Below are positions 10,619 through 23,155 of a stretch of DNA of 64,000 nucleotides, one piece after another. The notes under the pieces were generated by a model. It saw nothing but the letters and a program-made list of their open reading frames with translations. It was not told the origin of the DNA and made no database searches. The position numbers and the translations under genes are program-made. Source of the DNA: Nesterenkonia pannonica (GTDB lineage: Bacteria > Actinomycetota > Actinomycetes > Actinomycetales > Micrococcaceae); contig NZ_CP080575.1 in assembly GCF_019575955.1 (NCBI RefSeq), positions 2,046,001 to 2,110,000 on the forward strand. Reading direction: 5' to 3'. How positions within the stretch are numbered: the first letter of the stretch is position 1; each line of letters starts with the position of its first letter.

Positions 10619-10635
10619 TTCTACACGCTGTAGAA
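10619..10635. promoter_or_regulatory. 17-bp palindrome upstream of sdhCDAB
   Basis: A perfect 7-3-7 inverted repeat, TTCTACA-CGC-TGTAGAA, lies 111 bp upstream of the sdhC start in an AT-rich stretch that also contains a plausible minus-strand -10 (TAAGAT). The same 7-bp arms recur only at 45166-45182, before a universal stress gene. Probably an operator; the regulator is not identified. Confidence 0.6.
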
Positions 10636-10676
10636 AAAGACGGTTCGTGCGCAGTGCTGATGAGCCTTCCGGCAGC

Positions 10677-11775
10677 TCACGCCAGGCGCCTCCTGCGCTC
10701 GGCATGCTCAGCCGCCGCAATGGCCCCCAGCTTGCGGCCAGGAGATAGACGAGGCTGAAGAGATAGAAGTAGAAGAACAGTCCGACGACGGTGGCGAACG
10801 GGCCCAGGAGCGGGTTCTCCGCCTCGCCTCCCAGCGCAATGAGCTCGGCGGCGCCAAGACGCAGCACAGACGCACCGATGCCGGCGATGAGCATTGACTG
10901 CCACAGCACCCCACCGGAATGACAAGCCGCGAAGCGACCCGCATCAGAAGAAATGCGACGACCATGTCGAGTCCGAACACGATGGCGAGTGTGGCTCCGC
11001 GGGAAAGCCAATACGTGGCGCCCGCGGCATCCCAGTCCAGAACGTCGAAGATCTCGTCGATGAAGCCGTGGCTGATGACGCCGAGCACCGCCGAGGAGAG
11101 AACGACGACGACAAGGAGGATCATCATGCCCAGATCACGAATCTTGACCAGCACGACGTTCTCCGCCATGATCGGCCGGTCCCAGATGCTTCGTATCCCT
11201 GCCCGCAGTCCGTGCACCCAGGACAGCGAAGTGACGACCGCCGCCAGCAGAGAGAGCGTCACGGCGACATTCAGACCTTCGGTGCTGAAGAGCTCCGCGG
11301 GAGCAGCGAGCCCGCCCTCTCCCGTGTCGAGTACGCCCGGAACCGCATTGTCGACGCCGCGGACGATCAGCTCCTGATACTCCTCGTTGCCTCCGATGAC
11401 GAGTCCGGCGATGCCGAAGCCTGCGAAGAGAACGGCAGCCACCGAGAAGAACATCATGTAGGCGGCCCCGGCGGCCATGACCGTGCCGTAGTGGAAGAGG
11501 AAGAGATTCAGACACCGCATGAGCCGTGTTCGCTCAAGCACCGCGAGCCTCCACACCGCCCACAGCCCTGCACGGGTCAGGACTCCCGAGGAGCGCTTGG
11601 CGCCGATGTACGCCGCACGCGCCCTCAGCTCGTCCTTCTTCAGCGCCTCGAGGTCGATCGGGTCGATCTTAGGCGTCGCCTCCTCGCCCTCATCGAGCTT
11701 GGTGACCTTCTTACGTGCGGCGTCCAGCAGCGAGGAGACGTGCGACGCTTCACTGCGGTCGTCGGAGGATGCCAT
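10677..11775 (-). CDS. YihY/virulence factor BrkB family membrane protein
   Basis: Integral membrane protein of the YihY (BrkB, formerly RNase BN) family, function unsettled. A charged N-terminus of about 75 residues precedes the family start RLMRCLNLFLFHYGTVMAAGAAYMMFFS, followed by about six hydrophobic helices including VALSLLAAVVTSLSW-like and MMILLVVVVLSSAVLGV. Start ATG 11775, immediately after the trpS stop. Frame breaks near 10915 and 10735; after the second the C-terminus reads AAEHAERRRRLA and stops at 10677. About 366 residues. Convergent or competing features are absent on the other strand, where long open frames are only shadows. Confidence 0.8.
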
Positions 11776-11779
11776 CTCG

Positions 11780-13671
<1,892 letters not shown>

Positions 13672-13675
<4 letters not shown>

Positions 13676-14263
13676 CGGATCACGTCCCCTTCGATGGTTC
13701 CTGGGTTCTCGTCCGAGGCGCCGCGGCCGCCGTCCGGGGACCCCTCGTCGGGCTGCCTGCCCGTCACATCGGAGAGCATGTCGCGACCGTTGTGCGCTGT
13801 GAACTGGATGGTCTGCAGGGCGCGGTCGACGATCTCCATGTCAGCCTGCTCTCCGCGGGAGATCTTTCCGATCTCGGCGGCCACCACGCGACGCTGCACC
13901 TGCACGATCTTGAAGGAGTGGTCCAGCTTCAGGTTGCGGGAGTGAGTGTCCTCATCGACCACAGCCGTGCCGCCTGCAGCCTCGGAGTTCCTTGCCGCAG
14001 CGTCGGCCCGGGCCGAGTCGACCGCGTCCCCGAACTTCTGGGCGCCGCGGCGGAAGGTCACGATGAGGATGATGGCGAGGAGGAGCCACGCCGAAGAGAT
14101 CGCCACCAGAATCCATCCGATGATGTCGTTCTCGTTGGCTGCGAAGAGGAGGGCCACCAGCAGGACAGTCACCATGACGGCGAAGACGATGCCGGTGCCG
14201 CGCCAAGTAGGCATTGGCCATGGCGGCCTCGGCGCGAGTCGAGGAGGGCAGAGATTGGCTCAT
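13672..14263 (-). CDS. Small membrane protein with two N-terminal helices
   Basis: I do not recognise the family. About 196 residues. After MSQSLPSSTRAEAAMANAYL, two adjacent membrane helices are visible (GIVFAVMVTVLLVALLFAA and IIGWILVAISSAWLLLAIILIVTF), then a charged cytoplasmic domain with RRGAQKFGDAVDSARADAAARNSEA, a likely coiled-coil stretch (FKIVQVQRRVVAAEIGK) and a disordered acidic tail. One missing G near 14210 separates the start from the rest. The stop overlaps the xth start, so it is co-transcribed with xth and trpS. Confidence 0.7.
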
Positions 14264-14296
14264 GATCCTCGATTCTGTCAGAGCCTCGGGAGTAGC

Positions 14297-14646
14297 ATGA
14301 AACCCATGACTGAGCTTCCTGAGGGCATTGCGCCGGACACCGCCAAGAACCGCACGACGTGGATGCGCCGCTACACGCTTGGTAGGCGCTCGCCGAGCAG
14401 TTCGTAGAGTTTCTGCGCACCAAGGTCATCCCAGCGCGGGAGGACCGAGGATTCACCGTGGAGTCCATGTGGCTCGACGATGAGAAGACCGAGCTCACCT
14501 GGTTCGTCTCACGCCCCGGGAGCGCGGAGGACTTCGCCGCTGCGGAGAGGGAGTGGGAGGCCTCCGATGAGCGGGCCGAGATCTTCGCAGGCACTCCGAA
14601 CTACGTCACCTCCAAGGACCTGCGGCAGGTCACGCGCCTGCGCTGA
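14297..14646 (+). CDS. Small NIPSNAP-like (dimeric alpha-beta barrel) protein
   Basis: A protein of about 116 residues with one frameshift near 14382. The pattern is a strand (TWMRRYTL), helix (LAEQFVEFLRTKVIPAREDRGF), strand (TVESMWLDDEKTELTWFVS), helix (AEDFAAAEREWEASDERAEIF), which resembles the NIPSNAP or antibiotic-monooxygenase barrel fold. No catalytic residues can be named. ATG 14297 and ATG 14306 are both possible starts. It stands alone, diverging from the membrane-protein/xth/trpS group and converging with the MFS gene. Confidence 0.6.
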
Positions 14647-14650
14647 CGCA

Positions 14651-14679
14651 GCTCCCGGCCCGGACCTCCGGGCCGGGCT
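14651..14679. terminator. Bidirectional GC-rich hairpin between convergent genes
   Basis: An 11-bp perfect inverted repeat, CCCGGCCCGGA then TCCGGGCCGGG around a two-base centre, flanked by AGCT/AGCC. It sits between two convergent stops (14646 and 14678) and can serve both strands, although no long T run follows. Confidence 0.6.
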
Positions 14680-16102
14680 ATGTGCGGGATGCGCGGCGCG
14701 CGGCGAAGGCGGCGGCAAGCAGCGCTGCCGTCATGAGCGCGGTGAGGGCCGCAGCCGCTGCGAGCAGGTAGGCCTCCTGATCCCGCGCCGCCGCGACGGC
14801 GTAGTAGACGCCGGTGACACCGGCCAGGCCGATGGCGGTGACGATGCGCTGCGCGGTCTGGGTCACTCCTGCTGAGGCGCGGCCACGTGCTCAGGCACCT
14901 CCTGCATGGACAGCGTCTGAGCCGACGGGATGATGAGCGCCTGGGCGAGCCCGTTGATCGTCATCCCGGCCACGATCCACCACACGGAGGAGACGGGTGT
15001 GCCCATCAGCAGCGCTGCCCCCATGAGTGCGGCCGCAGAGACGACCGCGGCCGTCGTGCAAGCGACCATCATGCGCGGCCCGAGCCGCTCCACCCGACGG
15101 CCCACCTGAGTGGACAGCGCCATGACCAGCACAGCCGACGGAAGCGTGACGAGTCCGCGACCAGCGCGCTGTGGCCCATGCCCTGCTGGACATACACAGC
15201 GACCACCGCGCCCATAGCGGGCATTCCGGCGAAGTAGAGGATCAGCACCGAGGAGTTCCAGGTGAAGCTGGGAATGGCGAACAGCCGCAGATCCACCATA
15301 GGTGCGGCGGGATTCCGCTGAGCCATTCGTCTCTCCCACAGCACCCACACGCCCAGCAGGCCGAGGCCTGCGAGGGCCAGTGCCACACCTGCAGGACTCT
15401 GGAACTGGATGAAGGGCAGAAGGATCAGCAGGATCGACCCGGTGAGCAGGAGCGCCCCGACAGGATCCAGACGTGCTATTCCTCTGAGCTGCTGCTCCGA
15501 GGACGAACCGGAGGCGTCGCCCGCCGGGACCGGCAGCCACAGGTAGGCCAGCACCAGCGCCACCGCAACCACCGGGACGTTCACCGCCATGACGAGCCTC
15601 CAGGCGAAGTGATCGTCGCCCAGCTCCAGAAGCACTCCGGCCAGCAGGGGCCGAGAGCCAGCCCGAGCCCGATGACGGTGCTCATCATGCCGTAGGCCCG
15701 CCCCTGGCAGCGCCCGTGAAGAGCTGCTGGATGATTCCGATGACCTGCGGCACCAGCAGTGATGAGCCGAACCCCATGATGAACCGCATGAGGTTCAGCA
15801 CCAGAGGGCTCGGCGCCAGAGCAGCGCCCAGGAGGCGCACCCGAAGACGGCGACGCCCATGAGGAACATGCGGCGCCTGCCCCAGATGTCGCCAAGCTCG
15901 CCCCGCAGGGACTCATGCCCACGCCGAAGGCGAGCGCGTAGCCGGAGAGAACCCACTGGAGGTCCGATGGGGTGGCACCGAGGCCCTCTTCGATGGCGGG
16001 CAGAGCCACCATCACCGATGAGATGCTCAGCAGCGAGCCGAACATCGGCAGCATCAGTGCCGCCAGCACTCGCCGGTCAGGCGCCGCTGCTGGTTCAGTC
16101 AC
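14678..16102 (-). CDS. MFS transporter, DHA2 (EmrB/QacA) type
   Basis: Drug:proton antiporter-like permease. The N-terminus MLPMFGSLLSISSVMVALPAIEEGLGATPSDLQWVLSGYALAFG is the family's first helix and the LQWVxxxYxL segment. Later helices run through ALVLAYLWLPVPAG, ALLLTGSILLILLPFIQF and AMGAVVAVYVQQGMGHSAL to a last pair, RIVTAIGLAGVTGVYYAV and LLAAAAALTALMTAALLAAAFA. About 475 residues. GTG 16102 is the start. At least five frame breaks (about 15900, 15810, 15690, 15165, 14868) make this one of the most damaged genes in the window, yet all parts belong to one family. Confidence 0.82.
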
Positions 16103-16135
16103 CTGCTCACACTAGCGCAGTCGACGGTGAGGCCT

Positions 16136-16677
16136 TCAGGCGAATCGGAGGTAGTGGGAGACCTCACGGCGGAAGGCGAGGATGAGCCACCACACGACGA
16201 GGACCATGTGGATTGCATACAGCCCGACGCTCAGCGCAAGGACCGGATCCAGGTCGAAGTATGGGACGAGCATGAGGCTGAACAGGACCGTGGCGAGGGC
16301 CCCGACGATCCCGATGATGGCAAAGACGATGCCGAGGATTCGAGCCCAGTTGCGCTCGGCTCTGAGCCCGAAGTAGACGACGAGGTAGAGCCCAGCCATC
16401 AGTGCGGCGGAGATGATGGCACCTGCAGCTCCCCTGCGCTGTCGGCAGCGGCTTCGGCCTCGTCTGCGGGAAGGCCGAAGTCCTCATACATGGCCAGCAC
16501 GCCGTCGAGGTAGGCGTCGCTGAGCATCCAGACCGTCATCAGTGCGTAGCTGGCCAGGCTCAGGACCAACAGGGCGAGCACCAGCACCCTCAGTGTGCGC
16601 ACCGAGTTCGGCTCGGTGAGGGCGCCGGTCCCGTAGGCGGCGTGCGGGTCGTAGGGCTCAGTTCCGTATTTGCTCAT
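16136..16677 (-). CDS. Uncharacterised four-helix membrane protein
   Basis: About 180 residues, family not recognised. A cytoplasmic N-terminus (SKYGTEPYDPHAAYGTGAL) precedes VRTLRVLVLALLVLSLASYALM; after an acidic loop rich in Ala and Glu there are three further helices (LYLVVYFGLRAERNWARILG, IVFAIIGIVGALATVLFSLM, LSVGLYAIHMVLVVWWLIL). A single frameshift near 16425 splits it. ATG 16677 is the start. Stands between the MFS gene and the ABC permease, all on the same strand. Confidence 0.7.
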
Positions 16678-16712
16678 GTCTCCTCTCGTTGTGTGGTCTG
16701 CGGTAGGCGGGA

Positions 16713-17990
16713 CTACTCGTAGCGAAGCGCCTCGATCAGGTCCTTGCGGGCGGCTCGCATAGCAGGAAGCGTCCCTGCGAGGAATGCGATCGCGATGATC
16801 AGGGCGAAGATGCCTCCGACCGCCATGAAGTTCAGGCCGAAGAGGCTCAGCTCGGCGAAGTCCCCAGCGGTGGGTCCTCTCCTCCGGTCAGGGCAGCGTC
16901 GAGGGCGAACCCGACCACCAGGCCGGAGGCGATGCCGATGATGGATCCCATGAGGCCGATGACGACGGCTTCGAGCGAGAACAGGCCGAATACGCGCCCT
17001 GAAGACATGCCGAGCGCCTTCATCAGGCCGATCTCGCGGGTGCGCTCCTGGACGCTCATCAGAAGCGTGTTGACGATGCCGAAGCTCGCTGCGAGCAGGG
17101 CGATGAGGGCGAAGGCCGAAAGCACCCAGGTCACGGTGTCGATCACGGCTTCGAACATGGCGATCTGATCCTCGACGGTCAGGCCCATCATGCCCTCCTC
17201 GTCGAGCGCATCCTTGATGTCCTGCTCGTATGCCTCCAGGTCCGAGATCTGCAGCGCGGCCATCATGTAGCCCTCGGGCTGCTCTCCCTCGTAGCCTTCG
17301 GCGTTGATGTCAGCGATCTGCTCGGTGAGCTCCACGGAGGGATGGGGGTGAACCCGACGCCTGCGAGGGAGCCCTGCGTGACGCCGACGATCTCCGCCTC
17401 GACATCCGACTGCTCGCCGATGGCGCTGCTGGCTGCGATCAGGACCGTCTGCCCGATGGCGTCCTCCGGAGAGTCGGTGTCGAAGATCGTCAGCCAGTCC
17501 TCGGGGATCGTGATCTCCGCTTCGTCGGAGGCTGGGATACTGCCTGCGGCGAGCTCGACCAGCGGGGCGTTGAGCGCGTCGTCCAGCTGCAGCTGGTACT
17601 GGTCTCCGCCCTGCGTCTCGAGGTAGTCGGCGTCTGCCGCGATGGAGGCGTCCACCCCAGTGACCCCGTCGAGGTCCTCGACGTATTCCATGTCCTCCCC
17701 GTGAGGAGGCCCGAGCCGAACCCGGTGTCGGTGGCGGCGTCGGGGTCGTACTCAGCGGGGCCATCCTGCTCCTCGGCATCCGCTTCGAAGGAGGGAATGA
17801 CATAGATCGCGTCGTCTTCGCCGAAGCCCGCCACGATGCGATCGAGGGTCTGGTTGATCCCCGCTCCCAGACCCGAGGTCAGGGTGAGGGTGAAGGCGCC
17901 GATGACGATGGCGACGACGGTCAGGCCGGTGCGCATCTTGGCGCGGAGCGTGTTGCCGAAGGCTGCTCTGATCAGGTCGAAAGTCTTCAC
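16713..17990 (-). CDS. ABC transporter permease, MacB/FtsX type
   Basis: Membrane half of a MacB-like mechanotransmission ABC system. The N-terminal helix KTFDLIRAAFGNTLRAKMRTGLTVVAIVIGAFTLTL is followed by a long periplasmic domain of about 230 residues, then the FtsX domain: ALIALLAASFGIVNTLLMSVQERTREIGLMKALGMS and VFGLFSLEAVVIGLMGSIIGIASGL. It ends in LIEALRYE. The extracellular domain is strongly acidic. GTG 17990 overlaps the ATPase stop as GTGA. Frame breaks near 17695, 17340 and 16870. About 426 residues. Confidence 0.87.
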
Positions 17991-18735
17991 GCTGCTGCCT
18001 CCTGGGCGGTTCGGCCGGTCTCTTCGCGGACGATCTCGCCGTCCTGCATCATCAGCCGCCGCTGACACTTGGCTGCGAGGTCCTCGTCGTGGGTCACCAG
18101 CACCAGAGTGATGCCGTGGTCGCGGTGGAGTCCGAAGAGGATGTCTTCGACGACGTCGCCTGTGGCTGAGTCGAGGTTGCCCGTGGGCTCATCGGCGAAG
18201 AGCACGCTGGGGCTGTTGATGAGGGCCCGTGCGATGCAGGCGCGCTGCTTCTGACCGCCCGACAGCGTGGTGGCCCTGTTCTTGGCCTTGGCGCCCATGT
18301 CCAGCTGCTCGAGGACGCGCATCCCCTGCTCGTTGCGCTCAGCTTTGCCCACTCCTGCGATCTTCAGGGAAGGGTCACATTCTCGAGCACCGTCTGATGG
18401 GGGTTGAGGAAGAACTGCTGGAAGACGAAGCCGAAGGTTCTGTTCCTCAGCTGGGAAACCTCCTTGGCCTTGAGGCCGCTGACGGGCTCGCCGCGCAGGG
18501 CAACGACTCCCGCGCTGGGCTGGTCCAGCAGCGCCAGCAGGTGCATCAGGGTCGACTTGCCGGAGCCGGACTTGCCGACGATGGCGACGGACTCGCCCTG
18601 CTGAATGCCGAAGGTCAGGCCTTTCAGGGCGTCGAAGCGAGTCTCGCCGCGGCCGTACACCTTGACCAGATTCTCTGTTTCCAGGATGGGTTCGCCGTCT
18701 CGTGCGGAGTCGGTTCCAGGGAGGGTTTGCGTCAT
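17987..18735 (-). CDS. ABC transporter ATPase, MacB/LolD type
   Basis: Cytoplasmic ATPase for the adjacent FtsX-like permease. Walker A is VGKSGSGKST at about residue 55, the Q-loop lies in FGFVFQQFFLNPHQTVLENV, the signature is LSGGQKQRACIARAL, Walker B is SVLFADEPTGNLDS, and the H-loop is LVLVTHDEDLA. About 249 residues. ATG 18735 is preceded by a short spacer; one frameshift near 18365. ATPase and permease overlap by 4 bp. The substrate cannot be read from the sequence. Confidence 0.9.
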
Positions 18736-18864
18736 GCCTGTCAGTCTTCCGGATGAGGACCCTCTGCACATCACCCTCAAGGATGAACGTCCGCGACCGC
18801 TCCGCATATGAAGACGTCCTCCTCGCGACAGTGTCCCTCGGCCCTGCGCGCTAAGCTGGCGGGC

Positions 18865-19827
18865 GTGCCAGACTCAGCCTTCCCGTCGCCAGCCATCGCC
18901 GCCGAGAACCTGGTGAAGCGCTACGGCGACTTCACCGCAGTGGACGGCATCAGCTTCTCCGTGGCATCCGGCGAGTCATTCGGGCTCCTCGGTCCCAATG
19001 GAGCAGGGAAGTCCACCACCATGCGCATGATCGCCGCAGTGGCCTCCCGAACCTCCGGGTCCATGACGGTCGCCGGACTCGATCCGCAGCGTGAGGGCCC
19101 GCAGGTGCGGGCGCGCCTGGGCGTGATTCCCCAGCAGGACAACCTGGACGAGGAGCTGACGGTCCGAGAGAACATCATCATGTACGGCAGGTTCTTCGGA
19201 CTGCCGCGCCGATACCTGACCTCCAAGGCGGACGAGCTGCTCGAGTTCGCCCAGCTCACGCGCAAAGCATCGTCCCGGGTCGAGGATCTCTCGGGAGGGA
19301 TGAAGCGCCGCCTCACCATCGCCCGAGCACTGGTGAACGACCCCGACATCCTTCTGCTCGATGAGCCGACGACCGGCCTGGACCCGCAGGCGCGGCACGT
19401 GCTCTGGGACCGGCTCTTCCGGCTTCGCGAACGTGGGACCACCCTGGTGCTCACCACGCATCATATGGAGGAGGCGGAGCAGCTCTGCGAACGGCTCATC
19501 GTGGTGGACCACGGCCAGATCATGGCCGAGGGCTCCCCGCAGGGCCTCATCAGAGAGCATTCGACGCGAGAGGTCCTCGAGCTGCGGTTCGGCATGGATC
19601 GGAACAGCGAGCTCGCGGCCGAGCTCGAGCCCGTCCTGACGGACGCTGCGATCGGCTTCAGCCACATCGAAGTGCTCCCCGACCGCCTGCTGGCCTACGC
19701 CGCCGATGCGGAGGCTGCCCTCGAACGGATCCACAGCACCGGGCGCAGACCCGTGACCTCATTGATCCGACGGTCATCGCTGGAGGATGTCTTCCTGCGC
19801 CTGACGGGAAGGACGCTCGTTGACTGA
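18865..19827 (+). CDS. ABC exporter ATPase, DrrA/nodulation (NodI) type
   Basis: ATPase of an ABC-2 exporter, intact in frame at about 320 residues. Walker A LLGPNGAGKST, Q-loop IPQQDNLDEELTV, signature LSGGMKRRLTIARAL, Walker B DILLLDEPTTGLDP, H-loop LVLTTHHMEEAE, and a C-terminal regulatory domain ending in SLEDVFLRLTGRTLVD. Translation likely begins at GTG 18865 (MPDSAFPSP); an upstream ATG at 18808 is in frame but carries no family similarity. It is divergent from the MacB-like pair and overlaps the next permease gene. Confidence 0.9.
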   Translation: MPDSAFPSPAIAAENLVKRYGDFTAVDGISFSVASGESFGLLGPNGAGKSTTMRMIAAVASRTSGSMTVAGLDPQREGPQVRARLGVIPQQDNLDEELTVRENIIMYGRFFGLPRRYLTSKADELLEFAQLTRKASSRVEDLSGGMKRRLTIARALVNDPDILLLDEPTTGLDPQARHVLWDRLFRLRERGTTLVLTTHHMEEAEQLCERLIVVDHGQIMAEGSPQGLIREHSTREVLELRFGMDRNSELAAELEPVLTDAAIGFSHIEVLPDRLLAYAADAEAALERIHSTGRRPVTSLIRRSSLEDVFLRLTGRTLVD

Positions 19828-20725
19828 GCGGCCGGTCCGGCCCCGCCAGGCTGAGCCGTCCCCGGCCGCGGACAAGGACGCCCTCGGCCGCGCCGCCTCG
19901 GTGCGCGGGGTGCTGTTCATGACCGAACGGGTGCTGCGTTCGATGCGGGCCTATGCGAGCGTGATCCTGTTCGCCTCCGTCGCCAACCCCATCATCTACA
20001 TCGTTGCCATGGGCCTGGGGCTCGGCGCTCTGGTGGGCCAGGGAACCAGCTTCGCCGAATACGGCGCCGACTCCTATCTGATGTACATCGCACCGGGGAT
20101 CCTCGCCGCCACGCTGATGATGTCCGGTGCCATCGAGATGACCTTCCCGGTGATGGAGGGGTTCAAGTGGCGCCGCGGGTACTACGCCGCGCAGGCTACT
20201 CCGCTCACTCCCCGTCAGATCGCCGCTGGCCACATCTGCGCCGTCTGCGTGAGGTTCCTGCTGCACTCGGCGGTGTTCCTGACTGTCATGCTCGCCTTCG
20301 GGGTGCTGGCCTCCCCGTGGGCATTCCTTCAGGTGCTGACCGCATCCATGGGCGGTCTGGCCCTCGGACTGCCGATCATGGCCTACGTGGCGGCCCTTCG
20401 CGACGACAGGGGACGCATCGCACTCATTCAGCGCTTCGTCGTGATGCCGCTGTTCCTCTTCTCGGGAACGTTCTACCCGCTGACCAACCTGCCGCTGCCC
20501 CTTCAGATGCTGGGATGGCTCTCTCCCCTGTGGCATGCCAACGAGCTGGGACGGGTCCTGTCCTTCGGGCAGCCCACACCGGTGTGGCTCATCGTCGTCC
20601 ACGCCGCGTACCTCGTCGTCATGATCCTGCTGGGCTGGCTGATCGTCCAGCGGGTCTACACCGCCCGCCTCGGCTACGACGAGTGGCGCGGCAGGGTCCC
20701 GGGGTGGCGCGGACGCCAAGCGTGA
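19820..20725 (+). CDS. ABC-2 type permease, first
   Basis: Membrane protein of the ABC-2 (NodJ/DrrB-like) family, 301 residues and open throughout. Six hydrophobic helices are seen, with the family loop GAIEMTFPVMEGFKWRRGYYAAQATPLTPRQI in the middle and PLFLFSGTFYPLTNLPLPLQMLGWLSPLWHANELGR near the end. Begins inside the ATPase stop (8-bp overlap). It is one of two permeases in this system, so the exporter probably works as a heterodimer. Confidence 0.87.
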   Translation: MTERPVRPRQAEPSPAADKDALGRAASVRGVLFMTERVLRSMRAYASVILFASVANPIIYIVAMGLGLGALVGQGTSFAEYGADSYLMYIAPGILAATLMMSGAIEMTFPVMEGFKWRRGYYAAQATPLTPRQIAAGHICAVCVRFLLHSAVFLTVMLAFGVLASPWAFLQVLTASMGGLALGLPIMAYVAALRDDRGRIALIQRFVVMPLFLFSGTFYPLTNLPLPLQMLGWLSPLWHANELGRVLSFGQPTPVWLIVVHAAYLVVMILLGWLIVQRVYTARLGYDEWRGRVPGWRGRQA

Positions 20726-21579
20726 GGCCAAGGTCGCAGCCCAGGACCGGAGGGAGCAGGAGACCGGCGCAGCACCGACGGTCACCGTCCGCACCGGCTT
20801 CGCCTCCAACCTGTACTCCGGCAACGTCAGGGCGGTCTTCGAGCGGGGCCTCTCAGCCATCAGGAGCGGCCGGAAGCTGATCTTCTTCGCAGGCTTCCTC
20901 GAGCCGGTGCTCTTCCTGACCTCCTTCGGCCTCGGGGTCTCCCCGATGCTCGGCGAAGGGTTCGAGGTCAACAGGGAGACCGTCTCCTACGCCGCGTTCA
21001 TCGCTCCCGCCCTGCTGGCGGTGTCAGCCATGAACGGCGCTGTGTTCGACTCGACGGTGAACGTGTTCTTCAAGCTTCGGATCACCAAGCTGTACCGGAC
21101 CATGATCGCCACGTCCTTGGGCCCGCTGGACCTCACCCTGGGCGAGATTCTGCTCGCCCTGTTCCGGGGCGATCTACGCCGGCGGGTTCCTGGCGGTGCT
21201 GCTGGTCGCCGGGCTGGTCGATCCTCTGGCGGCGGTGCTGATGCTCGCAGCGTCGCTGCTCATCGCCCTCGGGTTCGCCGCTGTGGGCATGGCGGTCACC
21301 ACCTTCATGACCCGCTTCCAGCAGCTCGACTGGCTCATGGTCCTCATGCTGCCCATGTTCCTATTCTCCGCAACCCTCTTCCCCATTGAGGTGTACCCGG
21401 AGCTCGCCCAGCGGCTCATCCAGGTGCTTCCGCTCTGGCACGGCGTGGAACTGATGCGCCACATCGCCTTCTGGGACTTCGGCCCCATGAGCCTGGTGCA
21501 CGTGGGCTACTACCTGGCGATGATCGGGGTGGGGCTCACCGTGACGACCTACCGAATGCAGAAGCTCTTCCTGCGCTGA
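20704..21579 (+). CDS. ABC-2 type permease, second
   Basis: Second permease of the exporter, about 292 residues. An N-terminal charged stretch (AKREAKVAAQDRREQE) leads to RTGFASNLYSGNVRAVFERGL and the first helix FFAGFLEPVLFLTSFGLGV; then FIAPALLAVSAMNGAVFDSTVNVFFKLRITKLYRTMIATSL and MFLFSATLFPIEVYPELAQRLIQVLPLWHGVELMRH, all diagnostic of the family. GTG 20704 overlaps the first permease; one base is missing just after it and another near 21170. Same operon as the ATPase and first permease. Confidence 0.85.
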
Positions 21580-21602
21580 GCAGGGCCGCCTCAGGCTGAG
21601 GG

Positions 21603-23103
21603 TCAGTCCTGGTCCCCTCATCCTCCTCATCCTCACCGTCAGGGTCCTCGGAGTCCGTGCCGATGGTCAGAGCGTCTTGGGCGAGCTGGAAGAACTCGCC
21701 GCGGTGCTCCCCGAGCGCCTCATCGTGCTGGGCGAGAAGGACAACCGTCCGGGTGGTTCCGTCCTCAGCCTCCGCGTGCCAGCTGCCGGTGAGCACTCCC
21801 GGCAGGCCGCCGCCCTTGAACGCAAGGCTCTCCCACCATGGGTCCTCCACAGGTCCTGCCAGGCCCGGATTGGTGTCGAGAACAGGCCCCAGCTGTGGCT
21901 GCTGCTCGGCCAGGTCGGCCAGTTCCTCGTGCACCGCAGCGATGTCGTAGGCGCTGGCATGCCAGTCCACGTCGACGTCGACATCCTCGGGGCCTGTGTC
22001 CTCGTAGGAGATGTCCAGCTCCTCGCCTTCGAGCTCTGCGAGCCGCTCCCGCTGATCCGCCTCGTCGAGAGATCCCCACCCCTCGCCGAGGTCGGGGAGC
22101 TGCCAGCGGAGCTGGAAGAGCTCCCGGGTGGTGAGGAACGGCTGGAGAAGCTCCGGCTGGGTGTGCCCGGAGTCGGCCACGGCATCCTCGACCGCGTCGC
22201 GCCCCAGCAGATCGATGAGCATATCCGTGCCCGTGTTGTCGGAGACTTCGATGGTCCGCTGCGCCACGTCGCTGATGGTCGTGGTGTACCCCGCGGGCTG
22301 ATCCTGGAGCGTGCCGGAGGAGGCTCCGCAGATCCTCAGTGAGCTCGATCTCGTCGCCCCATTCCAGGCTCTGGTCCTCCTCGATGGCCTGGCCCAGGGC
22401 AAGCACCACGTACAGCTTGGACGTGGAGGCCAGCGGGGAAGCCTCGTGGGGACGGCCCAGCTCGAGGAGCGGCTCCCCGTCCTCCAGGACCAGCGCGTGC
22501 ATCTCACCCGGAATCTCTCCCAGCCGCTCGGCGACCTCCTCGAACCCGTCGGTAGGCTCCATGCGCTCAAAGGGCTCGGCGAAGAGCACCGTCTCAATCG
22601 TCTCTCCGTCATCCGAGAGCGCCACCTGAAGGTCCAGCTCGGCGCTGGGCGACTCCAGGCGGGTCGTCGACGACGTCTCGTCCCCCTCATAGTCTGCCGC
22701 GACCCACGGAGCGGACGGACGGAGATCCTCATTGAGGATCTCCGCGAAGTCGTCCGCGTCCACCTGGGAGGCGAACGTGTCGCTGGTAAGCCCTCCCACT
22801 GCGAGGCCTCGGCGTCGCCCTCCGCATTGAGCGCCTCGACGATCTCCTCGGCAAGCTCACCGGCAGGGTCTTCTGGGAAGTCGATGTGCGGCAGCCGGCG
22901 GTGGCATCCTGGGAATCGGCCTCGGCCTCCTGGGCCTCGTAGCCGTCGCCTCCATCCAGGGGCGTGGGCGGGCCCTCTCCAACCTCGCCTCCGCCGTTGT
23001 CCATGCAGGCGGTGAGGGTGAAGAGCCCTGCGCCGAGTGCGCCCACGGCCGGGCGCATCAGGGACGTATGGGGGCGCGGCGATTCAGGCGCAGTGTGAGG
23101 CAC
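21603..23103 (-). CDS. Lipoprotein serine hydrolase, class A beta-lactamase-like
   Basis: Exported penicillin-recognising enzyme. The N-terminus is a lipoprotein signal (PAVGALGAGLFTLTAC, cleavage before Cys). After an acidic linker, the three active-site motifs appear in order: STSK (in SPLASTSKLYVV), SDN (in EVSDNTGTDMLIDLL) and KGG (in FKGGGLPGVLTGSW). About 490 residues, longer than typical class A enzymes (about 290) because of the N-terminal domain and a very acidic C-terminal tail (EDPDGEDEEDE). Start GTG 23103 or ATG 23058. Frame breaks near 22895, 22795, 22320 and 21615. Could be a carboxypeptidase or an orphan hydrolase rather than a resistance enzyme. Confidence 0.8.
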
Positions 23104-23155
23104 GGATGAGATTGTGCCAGACAGCACCAACCCGAGGTGGGCACATTTCGTCCCT

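Noticed and set aside
18851..18857. GCTAAGC at 18851 and 29516 as further miscall sites
   Set aside because: They are intergenic, so no reading frame can show what the original bases were; 18851 could equally be a -10 element.
19820..21579. The two ABC-2 permeases as one fused gene
   Set aside because: The first has a complete six-helix permease with a natural stop and the second has its own GTG start; the apparent read-through depends on a doubtful base.
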